Assembly: GCA_027704905.1 (NCBI GenBank) | Contig: CM051013.1 | Coordinates: 9,096,643-9,160,642, forward strand | Length of the DNA: 64,000 nt | Source: Muraenolepis orangiensis | Lineage: Eukaryota; Chordata; Actinopteri; Gadiformes; Muraenolepididae | Direction of reading: 5' to 3' | Part shown: one piece after another, positions 51,045 through 64,000 of the stretch | Numbering within the stretch: the stretch's first letter is position 1 | How the letters are laid out: every line of letters starts with the position of its first letter | The notes under the pieces: generated by a model | The model's database searches: none | What the model saw: only the letters and a program-made list of their open reading frames with translations | What the model was told of the DNA's origin: nothing | Translations under genes and position numbers: made by a program

Positions 51045-52700
51045 GGTGACAGGATTACCAGTGTTGTGTTTCTGCAGAGGTCTTTTGTAAGAGAAAAACG
51101 AGGATTAACTGCAGTCTATCGCAATGGACTACAAGCATGAACTCAGGCGTCTACAGCTGTGGAACTCAACACGACCCACACCTACAGAATAGAACACTTA
51201 ACACAGGGGATGACACGGCAGTGTTTTGGACTCACCTCAATGACCATTTCAGAAAACCACGTGGATCCTCCAATTGATCCAACAGGTGTAATCAAACCAT
51301 TCAATCAAATCAAAACCAGGAGAAATGCCCTATGGACTTGCAATGTGCAGTGCAGTAAAAGGGATTGATAACGAAGTTGCAATTGTGTCAATCTTCCATT
51401 CTGACAGTTCTCGCCCTTTGGTAGGTCAAGAGAGTACGTAGAAAGAAGATAATCCTATTAAAAGATCCACAGAAACTAAGCTGGGACAGACTCACTGAAC
51501 AGGAGGGCGCCTCCAGTGGGCAGGTAGCTCAGTCTGTTAGATCTTGGCTTGGGAACCCGAGGGTCGCCGATTCAAGTCCACGAAAACCAAGTGAGAACTG
51601 GTACTTGGAAAAAAAGTGCCGGTTTGCTTCCTGAGCACTGCCAAGTTGCCCTTGAGCAAGCACCAGACCCCTACACTGGGGGGGATATGGGTTATATCCT
51701 CCCCCCCCCCCCCATGGGTTAAATGCAGATAAACAAATTTCACTGTGTAAATTGATGAGATCAATAAAGAAAAAAATAGACCCATTAAACATGACCAAGG
51801 TGCCATACACTCCATAACAATTGTTCTTGCAATGGATGTTAGTCCACTGTAACATAAATAGTTCAACACAACAGCTTCACTGGAACACCATGCCCATGAC
51901 CTGTCCCTTTAAATGTCAGAACTTCTGTACTTTTCTAGATCTACTTTTATTCTGCCCTTTGAAAGACAAACTTCAGGTGGGTATAAAGTCATCTACCTCG
52001 GGTCATGAGAGGGACAGTGGAGACAGTGACCTGAGGCCAACAGTTATTCTTATTTTTTGGTCAACGCACTGTAAATCCTTTCACTGTAAATTCAATTTCA
52101 CATGTCACTTTTTCAGTACAAGTTATTTATTAGTATTTTATTACTGCCAATTTGCACTATACGTATTGTTGTGTATTGTATATACCTACATATTACAGTA
52201 AATTGTGCAATTCATCTATCAATACATTTAGATTCATTTAGTTATATTTTGCTTAGACTAGTTTTGTTTAGTTAGTTGTTATTTCGTTTTTAGCTTTAGG
52301 CATTAGTATATTTGTGTGTGCATTTATTCCCCTGTGTCAACTGTTGCACCTTAATTTCCCTCGGGATAAATAAAGTAATCTGAAAGCAAAGGATAGAAAC
52401 ATTTCATGTTTTGATCATCTCTTTAAATGTATTGTATTTCACTCCACTTTCCCTGCATGCCATCAATCAGTACTACTGGAAACTTCCAACTGTCATGGTT
52501 TGCAAGTTTCACAAAACATTGCTTGAGAAGTAGTTTGTTTTGCGAAAGATGAAAACTGACTGGTCAAGACAAGTAACCAAAACCCCTCAAATGTAACTAT
52601 ACACTTTGACACGGTTAACTGGAGGAAAAAACATCAAGTCAAGACAAAGTTGGATTATATCCACAATTTTTTTATTCTAGAAAAACTGTCCAACAACGCT
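51045..52700. other. Intergenic, irag2-like 5' flank to rpl10a 3' end
   Basis: No coding exon recognised. It should hold the irag2-like promoter or upstream exons near 51045-51250 and a SINE (separate entry). The remainder, about 51960-52385, looks like another retroelement tail ending TTAATTTCCCTCGGGATAAA. Confidence 0.5.
51510..51775 (+). mobile_element. tRNA-derived SINE copy, plus orientation
   Basis: The clearest tRNA-like head: GGCAGGTAGCTCAGTCTGTT (A box near 51525) and GATTCAAGTCC (B box near 51569-51579) are spaced as in a tRNA. The SINE body follows and ends in GATCAATAAAGAAAAAAAT. Confidence 0.85.
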
Positions 52701-54686
52701 CTAGTAGAGGCGCTGGGGCTTTCCCATGGTGCTCTTGACGTAGAGGGCGCGCACGTTCTGCCAGTTCTTCTTCAGCAGGGACACCAGGAAGTTAACCGCC
52801 AGGTGGATGTTGTACACCAGCTCCTCGTCTGTCATCTTCACATGGCCAACAGCAACAGCCAGACAAAGCACCTGGAAAACAACAAGGACCACATTTACAT
52901 TTCTGTGACTGAAGGCTGGACATGAGCGCAATTTCTTTTTGTGTGGGACGACATCTGGCTTGCCGTGTTCACACAAGTCTTTAGTGCAGCCAGAGTGAAT
53001 CATTTCCATTCATATTTGATTTAAACAAAACATGTTTTTTAGGATATTAGGACAGGCCTAAACTCGAGAGTAGAACGTACCTTCTTCATCTGGAACTTGA
53101 TGGTGGACTTGACCTCTTCCACTTTGACGTTGAGGTTCTCATTGTGGGTCAGCAGGGAGGGGAACTTGCCAGCCTTGTTGAGCCCAGGGCCCAGGATACG
53201 GGGAATCTGCTTGATCAGAGACTCCGACGCGAGGAAGGCATCGTACTTCTTGGCTGAAGACGGAATACACCAGTCAGTCCCATTTACACAGACCAACTAT
53301 ACATGGTTTTGTTCTATACCCAGTGTCTTGGCCTCAGGGCCCCATTCTGAACAAGTCTACTGCCTTACCCAGTTTCTTGACCATCTTCTTGTTCTTGTTG
53401 AGTTTCTTGAGAGCCTCAATGTCCATGTGGGGCATGTTGGCGGCTTTAGCTTCGTCACAATGCTGCTGGTCTCCCAGGACGCACACGGAGAACTTGGGCC
53501 GGGGAAGGCTCTTCAGCCTAGGTGAAAAAGAAAAATAAGAAAAAGTTAAATGAGAACCCAGAGTTTCTGCTACCAATTCCTGGTATTTAAAAAACAGTCA
53601 AAATGCAACAGCCTTACCGACCAGGGCCACCAGGATTGGTTTCCAGTTGGCACCATCACTTAATAAAAATGGTCGGCTTGGAGACATGAACAATAAAGTC
53701 CAGTCTCCATGTAGCCTCCCCTCATGTTTTAAGACCCAGGGTAGGGGTCCGTCTGCTTTGCTTTTCCACAAGTGGATCAGCGCAGTCAGACTACCCTAAG
53801 TACTTCTCTATGTCTGATTCTGGCCCATCTGTTCATTGACCATCATGTCCATTACTTAACATTAACACATGCAGAAGTGCAATTAAATGCCACAAACGGC
53901 AAGTTATTTCTCAAGACGGGGCTGAACGCAGACAAGGAAAAGGTAGGGTGAGACAGTAAAGAGCCAAACCTGACGGTGCCAGAGAAACGCTTGTCCTTTT
54001 GGGGATCGTAATTCTTCAAGCTAATTTGAAGCTCCACCGTCTCCACAAACCTGAAATGGTGAATACATGGTTAAGTGATAAGAACCGATGAGAATGCTAT
54101 AGATGCTGACGTTTGTCAGATGTTTATATCAGCTCACTTTCTGGGTTTGGCCAAGGCGCCCCCCTGGACCTCCTTGACGACCTCATACAGCATATCCCTC
54201 GAGACCTTACTGCAGGAAACATAAGTAGACAACAATGTTATATATTAGTTTTACTTTACTCGTTGAACTGGACTGTTTTGCTTTTAACGTTAAGTAGTTA
54301 GCCACTACGTGCTGGGGCTAGTCGGAGCATGAGGGGCTAGTCGATGTGCAGGAGAAGCACATCGTACGTAATTAAAGGGCATAACTACACAAATGTGCAC
54401 CAGATCGTATTGAGGATGTCTAAACAAAACGTTGAGTGTGTATAAGTGGTGGTAAATAGGTTTTAAATACGACGATGGCAATGGATTGTATTACTTTACA
54501 ACGCCGATGCTAAACAGCACACCGGGTCACTTTAACCGGCTGGTAACGCTACATAGCGACTGGAATTTACACTCAAAACTCCAAGCCGTGACACGGAGGA
54601 CAAACTGTATATGTATTTGGGACAAACTGCGTATCGAGTATTGTGTTTAAATCGTATTTAAAATAAAAAAATGTATCTGACCTCAT
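52701..54686 (-). CDS. rpl10a: Ribosomal protein L10a (uL1)
   Basis: Large-subunit protein uL1 of the L1 stalk, which helps release deacylated tRNA. Six exons: 54682-54686 (ATGAG only), 54138-54209, 53970-54050, 53369-53517, 53081-53253 and 52701-52871; 651 nt, 216 aa, matching the vertebrate length of about 217. The sequence is almost invariant: SRDMLYEVVKEVQ, VELQISLKNYDPQKDKRFSG, FPSLLTHNENLNVKV, VGHVKMTDEELVYNIHLA, ending KSTMGKPQRLY. A first coding exon of only five bases ending just after the ATG is typical of ribosomal protein genes. It lies 265 bp downstream of the fance stop codon on the same strand. Confidence 0.98.
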
Positions 54687-54717
54687 TTTGGCGGTGCTTC
54701 CCTCCCGTCACTACACT

Positions 54718-54728
54718 GAAAAAGGAAG
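54718..54728 (-). promoter_or_regulatory. 5' TOP motif and transcription start of rpl10a
   Basis: On the minus strand CTTCCTTTTTC, an oligopyrimidine tract as found at ribosomal protein mRNA starts, lies about 32-42 nt upstream of the ATG. TOP mRNAs are translationally controlled through mTOR/LARP1. The exact start base is inferred. Confidence 0.65.
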
Positions 54729-54920
54729 TAGCACGGGAAGTTGCGCATGATAAAGGCGCCGAGAGGGGGACGTCCCAAAATGTCCGCCATATTGAAAGAG
54801 GCACAAAAGGTGTACACCACGAGAGTCCATGAGAGTCCGTTTATAAACAGATGAAGATATCTACATCTATTTTGATATTTACAAATTTATACAAGTCATG
54901 GGCATAAATGCAGCATTGTT

Positions 54921-54926
54921 TTTATT
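54921..54926 (-). terminator. fance poly(A) signal
   Basis: AATAAA on the minus strand, 25 bp after the fance stop. The fance transcript would end only about 170-180 bp before the rpl10a start site. Confidence 0.65.
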
Positions 54927-54950
54927 TTGAATTGCAAAATGTACAAAATG

Positions 54951-58526
<3,576 letters not shown>

Positions 58527-59111
58527 GGCTTTGTCTGTCGATTATGAAGAGACTATTGCCTTTAGGGTAAGGAGTCAAACCCCATTCAAATAAGGTGCAG
58601 TGTTTACTGTAAGGATTCTTCTTCGTTTGACAGCAGTTTTATAGAATGCCACCTAGTGGCCAACCAAAATGCAGCAATATAATAGAACACAGGTTTGGCA
58701 AAATGTGATACAATGTTTATTTTGTTTGCATAGCATTAGTCAAAACGACCGATCAATTTATCATAACATCCAAAAGTTTTATGCATTACAATTATGAAAA
58801 ATCACCAATATTGGGTATACAGTACATTTGAGTATTAAAAATGCCTTCCAAATACAATAAAAAACTGGTGCAAATTAGCAAGATACATTCAGTATTACAA
58901 TTACAACGTAACCAGGTGACGCAGACCTACTTGAAGACGCTCCCTCTTTTTCTCCAACCACCCCCCCCCCCCCCCCCCACACACAATAAAGTCTAACCAA
59001 CCCGCTCCTTTGGGTACTAGAGAACAACGTGCCATTAAGTAGTAGTCACAATTCACCCATGTGTAGTAAGGCCAAGACAAGCGCTATGACTAACAGAAGG
59101 GCCAACAGTGC

Positions 59112-61768
59112 TCAGAAGCGGAAGCCATGGGCAATGCGAAAGGGAAGGTAGTCGTCGTCATCGTCGTCATCATCAATATGCATGTCGGAGGAAAAAGTAA
59201 TGGCCATGATGAAATCCAGGAGCTGCACGGAGTCAATATCTTCCAGGTCTTCCGTTTGAAGCTGAGGAAAAGACACGGAACACCAAGAGTCAGGAAACTC
59301 ACGTTCATTAAAAAGTATACAGTTATTAAATATACAAAAGTGGCATTTACCCAATGTGCAGAGAGACGACGTTGTGCTTCATCGTGCCAGTAAATGCACT
59401 CGGTTTTGAAGGGGCAGCATCCATGTCGAAGGAAATAATTGCATCTTCTTTTACTAGAAGATACAAATGGATGCTTTGAAGAGTGCAATGACCCAATAGG
59501 TTTCACAAAAAAAAATCTGCTAAAGGGACAGACCTGCATTTCTCTTTGAAGGCGGTAATGAGCGCTTCCTTCGCTAGTCCTTCGACCCAGTAATCATGAG
59601 GCACGTAGAAGGCAGACTTCACTCTGCATTGAGGGCAACCCCTTAACATAAAACGACAAGTCAAAGCCCCGCCCAACATAACCCACCAATATCTGGAGAC
59701 CAATGAAATGTACCTACTTAATGACTTCCTCCTGCAAGTCTTTTGTTTTCCTCCACGTAACAATACACCTTAAACAGAAGGGGTGGTTGCAGCTGGGCAG
59801 GATGCCAAAGCGTCGCTCATCTGCGCTCGTCTTCTCGTAGACTTTATCCATGCAGATGCCGCAGGTCACTTCTTTACTTTGGCGGTAGGCTTCAGTTTCC
59901 TCCTGGTCCTCGGAAGCAGCAGCAGCAGCACCACCACCACTTTCCAGAGACTCATTTGATGTTTCCTTAAGAAGAAATGTGCCAATTAGCAAGTAAAAAA
60001 ACCTCAATTACCCATGCCCTTGAGAATGTGAAGTCAAAAGATTGACACCTGTTCGTCGACGACGTTCGCCGCACACGCTTGAGATGCTTGTGAACTCTGA
60101 AGCAAGTCCTGGCAAGCCTCGAGAGAAGAGTCAGCATCTGACCAACAAAAGACAACCCAGAAGTTTAAATGATGATGACCATTACAGACAGGGAGAGGTG
60201 TTCAAGATAGTCGGGGGGGGGGGATATCCCATACCATATTTGCCCTGATTATGATCTTGCGGCTGTTGCGTAGACCCGATGTGCTGAGGGTTGCCGGCCG
60301 AGTGAGATTCCCTGAGGTCCCTGCTGCGACCCCGGGCTTGAGAGAGTGCCGGCTCAGACCCTCGACGGCTGGGGAAGCCGCTGCCGGAGAAATGGAGCTG
60401 AGGTACAGAACTTCTTCTACTTGTTAAAGACGAGTCCCCTTCAGTCGGACGGATATGAAGATATCTAGGAGGGAAAGTGTGGTTTACTAGTTTGCATGCA
60501 ATTTCCTCAACCTGAATCAAGACATAAATTACTTAATTCATAATTAAATTGAGTAAAGATTACCTGCAGCGGTCACCGTACCAGCATACACCTTTTTGAT
60601 AATATCTACATATCTGAACAGCTGGTTGTCCTACAGCTGGCCATTCATGTAGATAGTGACACCGTGAACCATATCTGCATGAGCCATTTAAAAAATGCCT
60701 GAAAAACAGTATGATAGAGGTAATACCACACATAAGCAAATGTTTTTGTCCATCTTGCATTCAAAATACTCAAAAGCCTGGCAGTAAATGTAGCCATATG
60801 GGGGTAATTAATGTGACTACAAGTGGTACAAGGCTAAAAACAACTTGAGACTTGGTCGTTCAAAAACAACAATCATTAAGCTAGCCATTCGGTTCACCTG
60901 CAAATCCCAGTCCAATAATTTAGGTGATCACGATTGACGGATCCATGGTATGCCATTATGGGCTAGTAATGAATAGTAAGGGGCGAGTAATGAATGCGAA
61001 ATGTGGGGTACGGAGTATCATCAACTGGCATGGAGTATCATCAACTGGCAACCGTTTTAGTATTACGTCACACATTCTGTGGGGAAAGGCCCGCGCGGTC
61101 TCGCGTGGGCCTTGTCTCACATTCTGTGGGGAAAGGCCCGCGCGGTCTCGCGTGGGCCTTTCCCCACAGAATGTGTAGATGGTCACACAATTTGAATCTA
61201 AACTAATCTAATAACCTTATCCAGAATCCACGCAAACGTCAACACCACGCGTACTGACGGGGATAAAGATGGCGAAAGTTTTATAGAATAAAAGTATGGA
61301 ATTGCATTTTCGAAACCAGAACAGTGAACAAGGAAAACAACATTGTAGGTGACCAATGCGGCCCTTGCCTCCTCATTTGCAATGTTTTTCCACTAAGAGA
61401 AGATCAAAGTTCTTATTTTTCCTCACAAGCCATCACGTTATTTAACGGGTAATGCACTATAGCCCATGCACTTCGCCTCATGCACTTTAACCCCCTGGTC
61501 ACACAGGGTCCAGCTGGTCTGGGTAAAAAGGGGCCCCCGTCCCAATATCGTTTTCTACACCCAAAGTATTGCAAGCTATGAAGCATGTAGTATGTGTACC
61601 TCTGTACGATGAAACGCCCAGTGATTATAATGCAAACCAATTTCCCCACGGGGACAAATCAATTGTATCTTATCTACAATTGTTAGGAAAATGTAAAACG
61701 TGACACGCTTACCGACACAATAAGCCAGCGGGTGCAGAAGGGAACTGATCTACTACCATCGAGTCCAT
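59112..61768 (-). CDS. mkrn4: Makorin-type RING E3 ubiquitin ligase (mkrn4-like)
   Basis: Eight phase-consistent exons: 61713-61768, 60564-60698, 60235-60464, 60049-60137, 59718-59965, 59534-59641, 59351-59453 and 59112-59261; about 372 aa. Two N-terminal CCCH fingers (C18-C26-C32-H36 and C49-C57-C63-H67), a Ser/Arg-rich linker, a C3HC4 RING (C205 to C258; GICMDKVYEK, FGILPSCNHPFCLRCI, GCPQCRVKSAF), and a makorin C-terminal CCCH (about 293-312, CPFKTECIYWH). An acidic Asp8 run lies near the C-terminus. The third CCCH and the makorin Cys-His motif that precede the RING in MKRN1 are not visible. The assignment to MKRN4 rather than MKRN1/2 rests on this divergence and on the fance/ppard neighbourhood. 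Confidence 0.8.
61012..61175. repeat. Tandem repeat plus hairpin in makorin intron 1
   Basis: A 19-bp unit GGAGTATCATCAACTGGCA occurs twice (61012-61030, 61032-61050). Then a 43-bp block (61071-61113) is repeated from 61118. The second copy runs into its own reverse complement, giving perfect 22-bp arms at 61118-61139 and 61154-61175 with a 14-nt spacer. Confidence 0.92.
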
Positions 61769-63673
61769 TCTCCTCAGCGTTTGGCCTGGCTTCTGGGAGG
61801 CTTGGCTATCATCAATTAAATAGTTGACAGGCGTTTGCTAATTGATGAAGTCGTCAATGGACCAATAGAAACGCGAGACGTAATTTCCGACTCCCGTTTG
61901 ACGTGTAAAATAGAAATTAATACACATCAGGAATGCATTTGAACAATAAATCTGTTTTATGTCTTGTTTGGTTTAATAAAATCAACTGAAAATATGTGAT
62001 GGTCAGAATTCATATTCCTTTTTCATTTATTCACAGATTCGTTTGGCATATTGCACACCCACTACAATATAAAATGTGCAATGTGTAGCCTACTAATAGT
62101 AATTAAGGCAAAATGTCAGATATTACATCAGACATTGGTACATTGTGAGAGTGAATACACATACAACATATAGAGGTAGTTAGGGTTTAAGCAAATAAAA
62201 CAAGATGTGTTTCATTGACCTTTCAAAGTAAAGTTTGTTTATATTGATAGACATATCAAGTCTCTATACATTAATGATATAGTCCATCAAACTATGTATG
62301 TATTTGAAAATAGATATATTAAAAACCATTTGCTTTAACAACAATATAATTCATTGAATTACAGGATTCTCTCAATAACAGAATAGTGCTGAAAAACAAA
62401 AAATACAGACAACTTGCAAAATGGTGGTCAACAGTCGTGACAGTGCATCAACCGTCTGTGACGTTGCATAATATATTCATCTAATAATAATTTCACCAAG
62501 TTTCTAGGGATATCATGCTATACTGATTTTAGTCTAACTCCTGTCAAAAGTAATCAAATGCGTAATTGCCGTATACTATTTCTGTATACTTAGTGCATTC
62601 AATACAGCTATGCACTTTGAAATCTATGCTTGGTACAGTATAAATCCAATTGATTATTCAGTCACTCAAAACAATGGGGAACATAACTAAGGGACATACA
62701 AATTGGGGATAATTATTTGCCTGGCTAATGAAAACGCCCGCCTTGAATTAAAGGAGTGACAAATTGCTAATAACCTATTCTGCATAAATAATCTGTGCAG
62801 CATAGCCAAATTTATCACAGCTCACCAATGACCTCTTTCACCCAATGCAAGAAACTGTTCTCCCAAATATTTACACAGTAAAATGGTATCTCACGACAGA
62901 GGCAGCTACTTGTGAGCGCTTTAAACTGCTGGAGCCTGCCCGTTTCTTTTCCTCTTTTTCCTGCTATTCTGCTACCAAAAAACCCGACATTGTTTAGTGC
63001 AATGCGGATGTAAAAAAAAAAAAATGATATTTCACACTTGGTTGTTTTTTTTCTTTACGTGAAGCCCGGAAATAACTCTTTACTGTTACCACAGACCCTG
63101 GTGACCTCTTATCTCCATACAGTACAAACAAGCAGCTCTGATCACTTGTGCTAATACTCTTGTATACAAACATCGGCGGTCTACCCTTTAACAGAGAAAC
63201 GGCGCCAGAGGGAAGGCTCTCTCTCTCTCTGGGCACTGGTCTGGTGTCAGAATGAAATGGGAGCTAACCCCAGAGGAACAAGATAAACAGCACCTCTTCA
63301 AACACAACATACCGTTCAAACAGTTCAGTGACCTTTTTTTTTTTGCGTAACGAGGACTTGCAAAACATGATTCAACACATGCACACACACACACACACAC
63401 TAATGATTTACATTATTATTCTTCTGGTAATTCTGATATCAAAAAGGGTATTTGCTGATTACGCTAAAACCTACAATGTAACTACAGCATAACCTCTCGC
63501 AGCACCTCAGCACCTCAGCCACCCACATACACACACACACAACACTATGTCCATGTCCGGAGCAGTGCTTCTCTAGCATTTTAGTTTGAAAAACTGACAA
63601 AAGACATCCCTTCCATCCGTAACCGTATGGCTCCAAAAACCCACAACAACAACCATCTGTGGTGTTTCAACAC
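61769..63673. other. ppard 3' UTR and intergenic DNA
   Basis: AT-rich sequence with no coding exon. On the minus strand AATAAA at 62026-62031 could end the ppard transcript, giving a 3' UTR of about 1.65 kb. The makorin promoter would then lie within about 61780-62000. Confidence 0.5.
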
Positions 63674-63921
63674 TTAATACATGTCTTTGTAGATCTCCTG
63701 CAGCAGCGGGTGGAGTGAGGTCTCAGACTCAGTTTTTTTAATTTTCTGAACCAGCTGAACATTCTCCGTGACCAGCTGTCGGAGATCGGCCATTTTCTGC
63801 AGCAGCTTGGGAAAGAGGTAGGGCAAGTCAGAGTGGTGGCTCTGGAGGTGCAGATCGAGGGCCTGCAGTATCCGGTCTTGACTCTGTTCCACCTGCTTCA
63901 CGTTTATCAGCCCTGGACGAT
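63674..63921 (-). CDS. ppard: Peroxisome proliferator-activated receptor delta, last coding exon (partial gene)
   Basis: A 248-nt terminal exon encoding the end of a nuclear receptor ligand-binding domain: RPGLINVKQVEQSQDRIL, then YLFPKLLQKMADLRQLVTE, KKTESETSLHPL and the AF-2 helix QEIYKDMY before the stop. The pattern matches PPAR receptors and fits the delta subtype (RPGL...V and the wording of the helix 10/11 segment). PPARD forms a heterodimer with RXR and regulates fatty-acid oxidation genes. The exon starts at the acceptor CTGCAG with phase 1. Upstream exons lie past the right edge. Confidence 0.9.
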
Positions 63922-64000
63922 CTGCAGAAAGACACAGCGTTAGATGCAGCCGCGAATGCCGGCGCAGAAAACAGGGCAACACAACAATATCCCCCCCCCC

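Noticed and set aside
51510..51590. tRNA gene
   Set aside because: The A and B boxes are present, but the sequence continues into a SINE body shared with other copies and has no intact cloverleaf that I could draw.

Overview
The window reads as nuclear DNA of a teleost (ray-finned) fish. It has vertebrate multi-exon genes with GT-AG introns, very long CA/TG, CT, TCTG and AT microsatellites, tRNA-derived SINE copies, hAT-like DNA transposons and a decayed Ty3/gypsy fragment. I cannot name the species. Gene models were built by hand: an ORF was recognised, splice sites were chosen by consensus and reading phase, and the total was compared with the usual family length.

Layout. 1-3661: 5'-proximal coding exons of elapor1 (minus strand; the rest lies off the left edge). 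7118-8771: cfap276 (plus), divergent from elapor1, with an RFX X-box-like site just upstream. 9173-23237: complete smc5 (minus, 24 coding exons, about 1089 aa), convergent with cfap276. 23339-32100: gene-poor transposon nest (nested hAT-like elements, a gypsy fragment, a palindromic foldback block with a minisatellite core). 32106-34987: FAM107-family gene (plus). 40686-46173: inava (plus, 9 coding exons, about 592 aa) after a large microsatellite-rich 5' region. 47159-51044: an IRAG/LRMP-family tail-anchored protein gene (minus). 52701-54686: rpl10a; 54951-58526: fance; 59112-61768: mkrn4-like makorin; 63674-63921: last coding exon of ppard. These last four are all on the minus strand. As I recall, RPL10A, FANCE and PPARD are also close together on human 6p21.

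Roles. The genes are not a pathway. smc5 (SMC5/6 complex) and fance (Fanconi core complex) both act in DNA repair, but they sit in separate blocks. The rest cover ciliary doublet microtubules (cfap276), endosome/lysosome biology (elapor1), epithelial junction signalling (inava), an ER tail-anchored coiled-coil protein (irag2-like), the ribosome (rpl10a), ubiquitin ligation (makorin) and lipid-sensing transcription (ppard).

The most striking observation is in smc5. The 3' end of coding exon 10, together with its 5' splice site, has been amplified into a 24-bp minisatellite of 23 units, and every unit keeps an intact GTGAGT or GTAAGT donor. The twelve exon-proximal donors keep frame (8 codons per step). 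A 1-bp deletion in unit 12 means that any more distal donor brings in a stop codon. A second smc5 donor (exon 4) is also duplicated, as a 43-bp tandem repeat. Microsatellites also lie directly against splice sites in smc5, fance, cfap276 and the FAM107-family gene.
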